Assembly (NCBI GenBank): GCA_025457915.1
Contig: JALOTL010000020.1
Location: 1 to 56,961, forward strand
Length of the DNA stretch: 56,961 nucleotides
Source of the DNA: Spirochaetota bacterium
GTDB taxonomy: Bacteria > Spirochaetota > UBA4802 > UBA5550
Reading direction: 5' to 3'
In this document: one piece after another, positions 35,834 through 44,642 of the stretch
How positions within the stretch are numbered: the stretch's first letter is position 1
How the letters are laid out: each line of letters opens with the position of its first letter
Made by a program: the position numbers and the translations under genes
Notes under the pieces: model-generated
Database searches by the model: none
Told to the model about the DNA's origin: nothing
What the model saw: the letters and a program-made list of their open reading frames with translations, nothing else

Positions 35834-36754
35834 TTAAAATCTTATCGTCACTCCGGACATTGCCGAGTAATCAGTTTCGGCCTTCGTCAATCCGTATTTG
35901 AAGCCCGCGTCGAAGTCGAAATTTTCGGTCGGCGACCAGATGAAGCCCCCCAGGACGAACACCGGAGGCATGCCGGTTATCCTATCCGGGTCCCGCGGGT
36001 CCCGCCTGGTGAGGTTTACCCTTGTGCTTTTTTCGGGGTTCCTTTCAGCGCCTGTATTGGCAACAAGTCTGAACCCCTTGACCAGTTCGAACTCGCATGC
36101 GGCGGAAGCGTGCCAGATGTCCTTTTTTTCGTGGACCGTATTTTCATTTCTGATGTATCCAAGGTTGACATGTATGGTGAAGGGTTCCAGGTTTATCGTC
36201 GTTATCAGGAATCCGTATGCTCCGAATTTCCCGGCGCCGAGGTCGCCTCCTGTCGGAACTGAAATGCCGGGCTTCAATGCGAAATTGAATCTGCCCGATT
36301 CCAGAAAGTTCCATTTCAGCTCAACAGAATTGTCGCCGAACCCGGACTCGGTGCTCGTGGTCCTTTTAAAAAGCGGTGCCCAGTCGTCATAGGTGGCCGC
36401 GATGAAGGCCTTCAAGTCGTCGGAACCGGCTTCCTTATTGAATAACCCAATGATCGGATATGTCCTGATCTTGACAGATTGATAAGGGAAATTGACGCTC
36501 AGGTCCAGTTTATCGATAATCCCGTATGTCATGGTGAACTGCGTGGATGTTGAAAACTCTCTTTCCTGGTGCGTTCGCTCGTATCCATATTCTCCGTTGA
36601 ATTCCAGCTCGAACTTTCCTTTTCCCTGGGTGCCGGTGTCGTCCGTTATAAGCGGATGGGCCGCGTGAATGTTTTCATTAATAAAAAGCAATAAAAATGA
36701 CATGACCGTCAGACAATAACAAGCTTTTCTTTTTTTCTTATTTTGATCAAGCAT
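35834..36754 (-). CDS. Outer-membrane beta-barrel of the phenol_MetA_deg/transporter type
   Basis: A 306-residue exported protein with a signal peptide ending near NIHAAHPLITDD. The mature protein is built of alternating beta strands and ends with Phe (TDYSAMSGVTIRF), as outer-membrane barrels do. The start HPLITDDTGTQGKGKFELEF is typical of the MetA-pathway/transporter family. It is the first gene of the nickel transporter operon, 18 bases before cbiM, so it may pass nickel or a nickel complex through the outer membrane. This is context-based inference; family members have varied or unknown substrates. Confidence 0.75.
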   Translation of the reverse strand: MLDQNKKKRKACYCLTVMSFLLLFINENIHAAHPLITDDTGTQGKGKFELEFNGEYGYERTHQEREFSTSTQFTMTYGIIDKLDLSVNFPYQSVKIRTYPIIGLFNKEAGSDDLKAFIAATYDDWAPLFKRTTSTESGFGDNSVELKWNFLESGRFNFALKPGISVPTGGDLGAGKFGAYGFLITTINLEPFTIHVNLGYIRNENTVHEKKDIWHASAACEFELVKGFRLVANTGAERNPEKSTRVNLTRRDPRDPDRITGMPPVFVLGGFIWSPTENFDFDAGFKYGLTKAETDYSAMSGVTIRF

Positions 36755-36800
36755 AATTTTATAACCTCTTTGTGCGTTTAGTAATATTTTTTATAATTTT

Positions 36801-36830
36801 ATAATACTTAACGACACAAAAAAGTTTCAA
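36801..36830 (-). promoter_or_regulatory. Promoter of the nickel-uptake operon
   Basis: On the minus strand a TTGAAA -35 box is followed after 18 bases by a TATTAT -10 box; each matches consensus at five of six positions. The outer-membrane protein ATG is about 47 bases downstream. Confidence 0.6.
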
Positions 36831-36879
36831 TAATATTAATTCAATAAAATTATGCTTTTAATGTTATTTTTTTAAATTT

Positions 36880-36893
36880 ATTATACGTATAAT
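36880..36893. promoter_or_regulatory. Palindrome upstream of the nickel operon
   Basis: ATTATACGTATAAT is a perfect 14-bp palindrome about 50 bases upstream of the predicted -35 box. It could be an operator for a metal regulator such as NikR or a Fur relative, but it does not match a well-known NikR consensus. Confidence 0.35.
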
Positions 36894-36932
36894 TGTGCAG
36901 ATAATCAACTTAATACAGAAATTTTTGAGGTT

Positions 36933-37592
36933 TCAGGATATCAGCGCGGAATTTATGAAATCATTGAGGGGTTTGATCGCTTTGAATGACCTGATGCATG
37001 TTTGCGGGAATGATTTAGACATCAGTTCCGGGTCGCTGACCGGTTTTGTTGCGGTGAAGCTGAAGTATCTGAGCATGTCCATTGCCGGATGGTTCTTCGG
37101 ATAGCCCTTTGGATAGGTCTTGAGCCTTGCTTCATCAAGAGACGTATATTCGCTTGCGAATCCCTTTTTGCCGAGGATTTTCCTGAACTCTTCGTGCTTC
37201 CGGGCGATAGCGGCCCTGATCATGTTCAGCTCTTTCGACTGGGGCATGTATGTCCCACCTCCCAGGAAACAGCTGCCCGGCTGCACCTGGAGGTAGTATC
37301 CGGCGCCGGCCGTCTTTCTGCCGCCCCTTTTCATGAATATTCCGAAATAGGTCTTGTACGGGCTTTTGTCCATTGAAAAGCGTGTGTCCCTGTAAATCCG
37401 GAACAGGCAGTCCTCCGGGGAGACATCAGCGACCGATGGATCGAACCTTTCGATCTCTCCCAGGAGGAACATGGTGACGTGGTAGATGTCTTCACGGGCC
37501 TTTTCGTAAAGGCCCCTGTTTTTTCCGAACCACTCCCTCGTGTTGTACTTCGAAAGCTTTTTTAGAAAATCGAGAGTATCTTTATTGATCAT
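36933..37592 (-). CDS. DUF2461 protein
   Basis: A 219-residue cytosolic protein with the DUF2461 features: FLKKLSKYNTREWFGKNRGL near the start, RIYRDTRFSMDKSPYKTYFG, then YYLQVQPGSCFLGGGTYMP and YPKGYPKNHPAMDMLRY. The family is widespread and has no proven activity. It lies between the nickel operon and a CsgG-like lipoprotein gene, all on the minus strand. No strong ribosome-binding site precedes the ATG. Confidence 0.85.
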   Translation of the reverse strand: MINKDTLDFLKKLSKYNTREWFGKNRGLYEKAREDIYHVTMFLLGEIERFDPSVADVSPEDCLFRIYRDTRFSMDKSPYKTYFGIFMKRGGRKTAGAGYYLQVQPGSCFLGGGTYMPQSKELNMIRAAIARKHEEFRKILGKKGFASEYTSLDEARLKTYPKGYPKNHPAMDMLRYFSFTATKPVSDPELMSKSFPQTCIRSFKAIKPLNDFINSALIS

Positions 37593-37610
37593 GTTCTTAT
37601 AAAATTGAAC

Positions 37611-37636
37611 GGCCCGGGCATCTGCATGCCCGGGCC
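37611..37636 (-). terminator. Strong hairpin after the CsgG-like gene
   Basis: GGCCCGGGCAT and ATGCCCGGGCC form an 11-bp perfect stem with a 4-base loop. On the minus strand a moderately T-rich stretch follows, so it probably ends or attenuates the lipoprotein transcript. Confidence 0.65.
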
Positions 37637-37644
37637 CGCTGCAG

Positions 37645-38259
37645 TCAATCTTTCATTTCGCTCTTCAGATCGTCGCCCATTCCCTGGATGACCCTTTCCC
37701 TGAACCTGGCGAGGGTCGTGCTGTCCGTGATCTCGTAATCGCTTTCAGGGTACTTGTTTTTCATGGTCATGATGGTGTCGCCCGTAACGGTGGAAACAAG
37801 CCTGATGTGGAGCTGGAAGGTGAAGAATTTTTTTATCTTCTGCTTCTGGAAGCTTTTTTTAAGCTTCCTGTCGTATTCGCTGTAGGTGACGGTTTTCCTC
37901 TCTTCCCTGTTCTGGGTTATTTTTCCGAAAAGCAGGGCCTGCGCGCCGGAGAGACGCCCGATCTGCACCGAATCGTCGACGACGCCCGCCTGTGATTTTT
38001 CAATTTCCTTCAATACTGAATTCAGCCTCTCCCGCTCCACCACCTTTTTCCCGATGTTGAGGAAATGCCCCCTGAAGCTTTCCTCGGCCTCGACCGCTAT
38101 CCTGGGGTCTATTCCCGGCTCGCATTCAAACTTCATGACAGCAAGGGCCTGGATTTTTTTCATTTCCTCCCTGTTCACGGAGATGGTGGTGGTCTTGCAG
38201 GACATCACCGGAACCAGAAGACACGCAAGCATTATGACAGGGATCTGTTTTTTTAACAT
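37645..38259 (-). CDS. CsgG/LpoB-like lipoprotein
   Basis: A 204-residue lipoprotein with signal peptide and lipobox PVMSC at about residue 21. The mature part resembles the CsgG/LpoB-like fold: IQALAVMKFECEPGIDPRIA, KKVVERERLNSVLKEIEKSQ, then VQIGRLSGAQALLFGKI. LpoB activates a penicillin-binding protein and CsgG forms a secretion pore; which applies cannot be told. AGGA lies about ten bases before the ATG. Confidence 0.75.
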   Translation of the reverse strand: MLKKQIPVIMLACLLVPVMSCKTTTISVNREEMKKIQALAVMKFECEPGIDPRIAVEAEESFRGHFLNIGKKVVERERLNSVLKEIEKSQAGVVDDSVQIGRLSGAQALLFGKITQNREERKTVTYSEYDRKLKKSFQKQKIKKFFTFQLHIRLVSTVTGDTIMTMKNKYPESDYEITDSTTLARFRERVIQGMGDDLKSEMKD

Positions 38260-38499
38260 GTTTTTTATTCCTGCTGTGTATAATTTTTTTTATTACATCC
38301 TTATGATAAGGCCTGATTCATAAATTTGTCCATTATTTTTTATGTGGCCGGTTTCTTTTTGGGGCCGGGGTATGCGATAATCCCCGTTGAAATGCTTCCC
38401 TTTTTTCCGCGATATAAAATAATTGACCTCTCCGCCGGTGCCTGAATTAATGAAAAAAGATGGAATTTGAAAAAGTCTTGCGCTTCAACCGGTGAGTTT

Positions 38500-38994
38500 A
38501 TGAATAATCCTGCAATGCTGTTTGAAAAATCGGACAATCTTGAAAGCTTCAGGAACGGCATTATCGGGCTCGGCGGCGTTTTTCCATTTGAGAGGGACGA
38601 TATGATAGAGCTCGGGGAGAAATATTTCGAGAGATATCCCGAATGCTACAGCAACAGGGACTGTTCCACGGTCCAGATAGGCTACCAGATAGTCAGGATC
38701 TGCATCATTGAAAAGCTGGTCGAGGGGATGCCGGAGAGCGCCAAATCCGGATACAGGAAGATATTCACGGACGTCTCCTCGATAAAGGAAACGGTTGAAA
38801 GACTCGTTAGGGCCAACGGCGCCGATTCGGTAATGAGGGACTATAAAAGCATTTCGGAAAAGGCGGACGCGATCAGGACGACAATAGACACGATCCCGGT
38901 AGGGATGGTGAAGGAAAGGTTCGTGGGAGGCGTGAGCAACATTTACAACATTCTTTATCTTCTGAAAACCAGTTTATCCGTCCATACGGGGTGA
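38500..38994 (+). CDS. Unknown protein paired with the hybrid kinase
   Basis: A 164-residue, soluble, mostly helical protein that I do not recognise. It has no signal or membrane segment. A conserved-looking core reads GIIGLGGVFPFERDDMIELG, with two Cys at ECYSNRDCSTVQIG. The start at 38500 has GGTGAG four to five bases upstream. It ends 7 bases before the hybrid histidine kinase gene, so it is likely an accessory or partner in that pathway. Confidence 0.65.
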   Translation: MNNPAMLFEKSDNLESFRNGIIGLGGVFPFERDDMIELGEKYFERYPECYSNRDCSTVQIGYQIVRICIIEKLVEGMPESAKSGYRKIFTDVSSIKETVERLVRANGADSVMRDYKSISEKADAIRTTIDTIPVGMVKERFVGGVSNIYNILYLLKTSLSVHTG

Positions 38995-39001
38995 GAGCTC
39001 C

Positions 39002-41944
39002 ATGATTGATGCCGTAAAAAAATTTTTCCTGGACAGGCTGAGGGTGAACAGCCTCAAGACCAGGATCATTTTATGGACCTGCATCGTGTCTTTTTCTTCA
39101 CTTGCAATACTCGCCGTCGTTTTTTATTTCAGGACCAGCAACGCGCTGATGGAAAACGAATCCCGCGGGCTGGTGGCGGTCAGGGACCTGTATTCAAGGG
39201 AAATCGGGCTCTGGCTGGACGGCGTGTCCCATGATCTGAAAAACATATCAGGGAGCGGGGAGATAAGGTCACTGTCCGAGGCGGCGCCCGGTGGCGCGCT
39301 GACGGACGCCCTGAGGCCCCTTCTGCAGAACCGCATGAACGCGTACAGCATTTTTTACGAGATCATGCTGGTGGACTCCGGCGGCAGGGTGATTGCCTCC
39401 ACCAGGGAGAGGGGAAGCGGCGAAGACGCGCAGGCCGGGGCGCTTGCGGCGGAATCCGTTAAATCGGGCGAGATACTGGTCAGGGACGCGTTTTATTCAA
39501 AGGAAATGAATTCGGCGGTGATCGTCGCGGCCGCGCCGGTATATTCCGCGTCGGACGGCAGGAGGATAGTAGCCGCCGTCGCCGGGAAGATAATTTACGA
39601 GAAGGCGCTTTCCGGAATCGTCTCCGGAAGGACGGGCCTGGGAGATTCGGGGGAAGTCCTCCTGATCAATAAAAAGCTCAATCCCCTGGGAAGGCTCATG
39701 GGATACAACGGCAACCCGGCCGACCTCAGGATCGATGAAAAGTATTCGCGCCTGGCGCTCGGCGGAGGGACCGGCGTCACGGAGGGATCCGACTACAGGG
39801 GGAAGAAGGTCCTTGCCGCGTACATGAATATCCCTCGGACGGGGTGGGCCCTGGTGGCCAAGAGGGACACAGAAGAGATAATGAAGCCGCTTAGGTCGGA
39901 CGTCGTGCTGATCTGGCTGCTTCTACTCGTGCTTGGACTTGCCGTTTTCTCCGAGGCGGTCATGATGGCCAGCAACGCTTCCGGTCCGATAATAAGCCTC
40001 ACGGATTTTTCGAACAGGGTAAGGGAAGGGGATTACTCGGCCAGGATCGCGGCCGGCAGGATCGACGAGTTCAACGACCTTTCCAGGGCGCTGAACGGCA
40101 TGGCGGACTCCATCCTCTCGCAGCTGGACGTTCAGAAGAGGAGTCTGGAGCTAATCGAGGTGATGGTGTCGTCCCTGGACCTGAACGATTTCAGCCGCGG
40201 CCTGCTGTCGAGGCTCATCGAGATCACCGAATCCAGCATAGGGGCCTTCTACGTGCTCTCGAAGGACGGGAGCGATTTCATACACCTGAGCTCGATAGGG
40301 CTGGATTCGGACAAGCTTGACGCTTTCCACTCGGAGAGGTTTGAGGGCGAGTTCGGCAGGGCGCTCGCCACCAGAAGCGTGGCCGTTACCAGGAACATAG
40401 ACGGCAGCTCGATACTTAACCTCAGGACGATTATCGGAGACGTGCCTCCGACCGAGATAATGACCATCCCCGTCATAGTGAAGAACAGGAGCATGGCAAT
40501 CATATCGATGGCGACCATGAGCGCTTATACGGACGAGATGCTGAGAATACTTGACACGGTCAGGCCCGTGATGAGCACGGCGTTTTCCAACATCCTGGCC
40601 AACGAGGAGACCAGGAGGCTCATGCTGGAGCTATCGGAAAAGAACCAGATGCTCGAGTCGCAGAAGGACGCGCTGGAGTTCCAGGCGGACGAAATGAGGA
40701 GGCAGAGCGACCAGCTCAAGAAGCAGAACATCGAGCTCGACATGCAGAGGGTCAGGGTAGAGGAGGCGAACAAGCTCAAGAGCGAGTTCCTGTCAAACAT
40801 GAGCCACGAGCTCAGGACGCCGCTGAACTCCATACTGGCCCTGTCCAGGGTGCTGTCGATGCAGCTCAAGGACAGGCTCTCGGACGAGGAGTCCGGCTAC
40901 ATAAAGATAATCAACCAGAACGGCGGGAAGCTCCTCACGCTGATCAACGACATCCTGGACCTTTCCAAGATCGAGGCGGGGAGGATAGACCTGCGGCCGA
41001 AAAGGATCGCCCTCCATTCTATAATAGGGATCATCACCGACAACCTCGAGCAGCTTGCGGAGGAAAAGGGCATATACCTGAAGGTCGACGTCCCCAGGGA
41101 CCTCCCGCAGATCGAGAGCGACGAGTCCAGGGTCTACCAGATATTCCAGAACATCATCGGCAACGCCGTCAAGTTCACCGAGGAGGGAGGGGTTGAAATA
41201 ACCGCTGATGGCGGTCCCGGGACTGTGAAGATAAGGGTCAGGGACACCGGGATCGGGATCGCGGAGGAAAACCTTCCCCACATATTCGAGGAGTTCAGGC
41301 AGATTGACGGCACCCTGACCAGGAAATACGACGGCACCGGGCTGGGGCTTGCCATAGCGTCGAAGTCCGCGGAGCTGATATCCGGTACGATCAGGGCCGA
41401 GAGCAGGCTCGGCGGGGGTTCGATGTTCGAGGTAACGCTTCCGGTCGCATGGGCCCGCCAGGACTTCGGCAACGGCAGGGTCAGCGTGTCCGCAGGCCGG
41501 GATCCGGACCCGGGCCCCGTGGACGGGACAGGCGCGGAATCCAGGACTGACGAATCCCCGGCTCCGGGCCGGAGGTACAGGGTACTCGTCGTGGACGACG
41601 ACAGGGACAACATCACCACTCTAAACGCCGTTCTGCAGAACCGCTACGAGATCCTGGAGGCCAGGGACGGGAAGAGCGCCGTTGAATACGCGCTCAACAT
41701 GAACCCGGACATCATACTCCTCGATATAGCCCTTCCGGGGATGAGCGGCTTCGAGGTGGCGGCGGTACTCAAGGCTGACAGGATCGCGAGGAGGATCCCG
41801 ATAATCGCCGTGACCGCGCTTACGATGGTCGGCGACAGGGAAAGGATACTCAGGGCGGGATGCGACGACTACATTCCGAAACCATACAGCATAGACGATC
41901 TGCTCTCCAAGATGGAGAGATGGCTCAGGGTGGCGCATGAATAA
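39002..41944 (+). CDS. Hybrid sensor histidine kinase (Cache-HAMP-GAF-HK-REC)
   Basis: A 980-residue membrane sensor. The order is helix (about 20-42), periplasmic dCache domain (about 45-295), helix (about 303-323), HAMP (about 325-378), GAF (about 390-545), coiled coil with SEKNQMLESQKDALEFQADE, and HisKA with His602 in FLSNMSHELRTPLNSILALS. HATPase follows, with NIIGNAVKFTEEGG and YDGTGLGLAIASK. The C-terminal receiver has phospho-acceptor Asp908 in IILLDIALPGMSGFEV. Cache domains bind small extracellular molecules. Its last 8 bases overlap the next gene, a kinase-regulator fusion, suggesting a phosphorelay. Confidence 0.93.
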   Translation: MIDAVKKFFLDRLRVNSLKTRIILWTCIVSFSSLAILAVVFYFRTSNALMENESRGLVAVRDLYSREIGLWLDGVSHDLKNISGSGEIRSLSEAAPGGALTDALRPLLQNRMNAYSIFYEIMLVDSGGRVIASTRERGSGEDAQAGALAAESVKSGEILVRDAFYSKEMNSAVIVAAAPVYSASDGRRIVAAVAGKIIYEKALSGIVSGRTGLGDSGEVLLINKKLNPLGRLMGYNGNPADLRIDEKYSRLALGGGTGVTEGSDYRGKKVLAAYMNIPRTGWALVAKRDTEEIMKPLRSDVVLIWLLLLVLGLAVFSEAVMMASNASGPIISLTDFSNRVREGDYSARIAAGRIDEFNDLSRALNGMADSILSQLDVQKRSLELIEVMVSSLDLNDFSRGLLSRLIEITESSIGAFYVLSKDGSDFIHLSSIGLDSDKLDAFHSERFEGEFGRALATRSVAVTRNIDGSSILNLRTIIGDVPPTEIMTIPVIVKNRSMAIISMATMSAYTDEMLRILDTVRPVMSTAFSNILANEETRRLMLELSEKNQMLESQKDALEFQADEMRRQSDQLKKQNIELDMQRVRVEEANKLKSEFLSNMSHELRTPLNSILALSRVLSMQLKDRLSDEESGYIKIINQNGGKLLTLINDILDLSKIEAGRIDLRPKRIALHSIIGIITDNLEQLAEEKGIYLKVDVPRDLPQIESDESRVYQIFQNIIGNAVKFTEEGGVEITADGGPGTVKIRVRDTGIGIAEENLPHIFEEFRQIDGTLTRKYDGTGLGLAIASKSAELISGTIRAESRLGGGSMFEVTLPVAWARQDFGNGRVSVSAGRDPDPGPVDGTGAESRTDESPAPGRRYRVLVVDDDRDNITTLNAVLQNRYEILEARDGKSAVEYALNMNPDIILLDIALPGMSGFEVAAVLKADRIARRIPIIAVTALTMVGDRERILRAGCDDYIPKPYSIDDLLSKMERWLRVAHE

Positions 41945-44111
41945 GATACTGGCGATAGACGACAAGGCGGACAACCTGGTTACCGTATCCGCGCTCATCA
42001 GGAACCTTCTCCCCGGGACGGAGGTGATCGCCGTGCAGTCCGGCAGGGAAGGCATCGCGGCCGCGGAAAGGGAGCTCCCGGACGTGATCATACTCGACGT
42101 GAAGATGCCGGAGATGGACGGCTTCGAGGTGTGCAGGCTGCTGAAATCGAACGACGCAACGAAGCACATACCGATAATCCTTCTGACCGCGATAAAAACC
42201 GACGTGCCGAGCAGGATCCACGGCCTGGAGCTGGGCGCCGACGCCTTTCTGACCAAGCCGATAGACGAGACCGAGCTTGTAGCGCAGATAAACGTGATGC
42301 TGAGGATCAAGCACACAGAGGACCTGCTCAGGATGGAGAAGGAGCTGCTGGAAGTGATGGTCGAGGAGAGGACCGAGGCGCTCACCAAGGAGAGGGACTT
42401 CATAAAGAGCCTGGAGGACGCGTCGCCCGCATACTACGTGGCGCTGGGCCCGGAAGGCGGTGTGATGACCATGAACAGGGCCATGCTCGCCGCCCTCGGC
42501 ACCGTAAACGACAGGGCCAGGGGGCTGGATTTTTTCGAAGGGTTCGTCCACGAGCAGGACAGGGAGATGGCCAGGAGGGCCTTCTCCCTCATGATGGAGA
42601 ACAGGAAGACGCCGACCGTGGAATTCGGACTGGTCGCGGAAGACGGGCGCGACCTGCTGGTCGAGTGGCAGGGGAGGCCCTTCTACGCGAAGGGCGGGGC
42701 TCTTGAGTTCGTGTTTTTCGTGGGGATAGACATAACGGAGAGAAAGCGCCTTGAAAAAATAATAATGAACGACAGCGAGAAGGAGAGGAACAGGATCGGG
42801 CAGAACCTGCACGACGGACTGGGCCAGCACCTCGCGGGCATCGCGTTCAAGAGCGAGATCCTCAAGCTGAAGCTGAGGGAAAGGTCCGCGGAATCGAACG
42901 AAGACGTTGACGAAATAATCATGCTGGTGAACCAGGCCATCGACCAGGCGAGGGACCTGGCAAAGGGGCTCTGTCCCGTGGACATGTCCGCGGGCGGGCT
43001 CAGGAGCGCCCTCGAGGATCTGAGGAACAATACATCCAGGCTGTTCGGCGTCAACTGTCTCCTGGACTGGGACGAGATGGTAAGCATAGAGGGCGACATG
43101 GAGGGGTCCCACCTCTACTACATCGCGAAGGAGGCGGTAAACAACGCTGTCCGGCACGGGAAAGCCAGGAATATACTCATATCGATGGGCCTCATGGAGG
43201 GGTCGGCAGCAATGAGGATAACCGACGACGGCATAGGGATACCGGAAAACACCGACGAGGCGATCGGGATGGGACTGAAGATAATGCGCTACAGGGCGTG
43301 GATAATCGGGTCATCCTTCGAGGCCAAAAGGAGCCCCGGGGGCGGCACCGAGGTCGCCTGCGTCATAAGGGGCGCGGCATGGAAGGAGGATGGGGCGCTT
43401 CCAGAAGACCTGAAGATGAGGTTCCTTTCGGAGAGGAACGACCACAGGGCGAGGATCCTGGTCGTGGACGACCACCCGATCGTCAGGCAGGGGCTTGTGC
43501 AGATAATCAACCGCGAGGAAGACCTGTTCGTGTGCGGTGAGGCGAGGAGCGCCGAGGAGGCGATAAGGCTCGTTTCACGCCTGGAACCGGACATGCTCAC
43601 GGTCGACATATCGCTCGAGGGGTCAAGCGGCCTTGACCTCATCAAGGCCATGAAGTCCAGGTACCAGGGGCTTCCCGTCCTGGTCCTGTCGATACACGAC
43701 GAGTCGATTTACGCCGAGAGGGCCGTGAGGGCCGGCGCGAGGGGATACATAATGAAGCAGGAGGCGCCGCAGACCGTGGTGTCCGCGATAAGGACGGTGC
43801 TTTCAGGCGGCCAGTACCTGAGCGACAATTTGAAAAAGACCCTGCTTAACAGGGACTTCTTTGGAGAGCCTTCCGGCAGGGCCGCGCCCGAGGAGGTGCT
43901 GACGCACCGCGAGTTCGAGATATTCCAGCTGATAGGCCAGGGCCTCGGCAACAGGCACATCGCGGACAGGCTCAACATAAGCGTCAAGACGGTAGAGAAC
44001 ATAAGGGACAAGATCAAGAACAAGCTGAACATAGAGAGCGCGTCCGATGTCGCCCGTTTTGCGATACAATGGACCATAGAGAAGACCAAGCCGGAGGGGA
44101 AGGGGAATTAG
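41937..44111 (+). CDS. REC-PAS-histidine kinase-REC-LuxR fusion regulator
   Basis: A 724-residue cytosolic protein with a full phosphorelay in one chain. The N-terminal receiver has Asp54 in VIILDVKMPEMDGFEV. A PAS domain follows (about 150-265), then a HisKA_3 NarX-type kinase with His292 in GQNLHDGLGQHLAG and an ATPase domain with AKEAVNNAVRHGKA. The second receiver has Asp557 in MLTVDISLEGSSGLDLI. It ends in a LuxR helix-turn-helix, with LTHREFEIFQLIGQG and GNRHIADRLNISVKTVENIR. Kinase and DNA-binding output are thus fused. It overlaps the hybrid kinase gene and lies just before the hydrogenase operon, which it might regulate. Confidence 0.93.
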   Translation: MNKILAIDDKADNLVTVSALIRNLLPGTEVIAVQSGREGIAAAERELPDVIILDVKMPEMDGFEVCRLLKSNDATKHIPIILLTAIKTDVPSRIHGLELGADAFLTKPIDETELVAQINVMLRIKHTEDLLRMEKELLEVMVEERTEALTKERDFIKSLEDASPAYYVALGPEGGVMTMNRAMLAALGTVNDRARGLDFFEGFVHEQDREMARRAFSLMMENRKTPTVEFGLVAEDGRDLLVEWQGRPFYAKGGALEFVFFVGIDITERKRLEKIIMNDSEKERNRIGQNLHDGLGQHLAGIAFKSEILKLKLRERSAESNEDVDEIIMLVNQAIDQARDLAKGLCPVDMSAGGLRSALEDLRNNTSRLFGVNCLLDWDEMVSIEGDMEGSHLYYIAKEAVNNAVRHGKARNILISMGLMEGSAAMRITDDGIGIPENTDEAIGMGLKIMRYRAWIIGSSFEAKRSPGGGTEVACVIRGAAWKEDGALPEDLKMRFLSERNDHRARILVVDDHPIVRQGLVQIINREEDLFVCGEARSAEEAIRLVSRLEPDMLTVDISLEGSSGLDLIKAMKSRYQGLPVLVLSIHDESIYAERAVRAGARGYIMKQEAPQTVVSAIRTVLSGGQYLSDNLKKTLLNRDFFGEPSGRAAPEEVLTHREFEIFQLIGQGLGNRHIADRLNISVKTVENIRDKIKNKLNIESASDVARFAIQWTIEKTKPEGKGN

Positions 44112-44162
44112 AAAACCTGCTTTGTCGGGCCCAAAAGGACCGGTTATCCAAATAATAAACCG

Positions 44163-44420
44163 CTAGTTGAAAAAAACCCTGTAAACATAGGCGCCTGCAG
44201 TCGGAAAGGCAAAACTTTCATCCCGCTCAATACTGCCCGTTGCTATTGCGCTGTCTTTTTTATAAATGTTAATTTTGAATCCCAGTGGACCTGTCATGCT
44301 GCTGTAATTCATTTTAACGCTATCCGGTAAATCTGGTTCTACGGAAGTATCGCATCCCAGGTAAATGAGACTTTTCAGAGTTTTGATTATCATTTCGGCG
44401 AGAGCTTCTTTTATTATCAT
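44163..44420 (-). CDS. Small protein sharing a domain with the 31636 lipoprotein
   Basis: An 85-residue protein. The segment LGFKINIYKKDSAIATGSIE, followed by the ending AGAYVYRVFFN, matches the N-terminal domain of the lipoprotein at 31636 (LGFKMNVYSQDGTLVAEGVE, PGTYICRV). A short stretch LKSLIYLGCDTS resembles a lipobox, but the hydrophobic part is too short for a good signal peptide, so it may be a truncated relative. GGGG lies seven bases before the ATG. It is isolated between two plus-strand operons. Confidence 0.6.
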   Translation of the reverse strand: MIIKEALAEMIIKTLKSLIYLGCDTSVEPDLPDSVKMNYSSMTGPLGFKINIYKKDSAIATGSIERDESFAFPTAGAYVYRVFFN

Positions 44421-44604
44421 TTTTTATCCCCTTTTTTTTAAAAATATTTTAATATTAAAATTGGGCCTTATAATAACCCTTCAGTTTGTGATGCATCATA
44501 TTATAAGCGTCGAAAAACCCGCCAAACTGACAAAATTTTCATGAAAAAAATTATAAATTTTATTTTTTCAGGTTAAATATAAACAAAAAATATTTTTTAT
44601 ATAG

Positions 44605-44642
44605 GATGATTCCCCTATCCGATTAATGGATCATTCCCCTAT
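44605..44642 (+). repeat. Tandem 14-bp repeat at the hydrogenase promoter
   Basis: GATGATTCCCCTAT (44605-44618) and GATCATTCCCCTAT (44629-44642) differ at one base and are spaced 24 bases start to start. The second overlaps the predicted -35 box. The layout fits a pair of activator sites. Confidence 0.6.

Noticed and set aside
41925-43157. A 410-codon open frame on the minus strand opposite the fusion regulator
   Set aside because: It is antisense to a gene with clear domains; its product is a Val/Leu/His/Arg-rich, low-information sequence that arises from the codon bias of the real gene.
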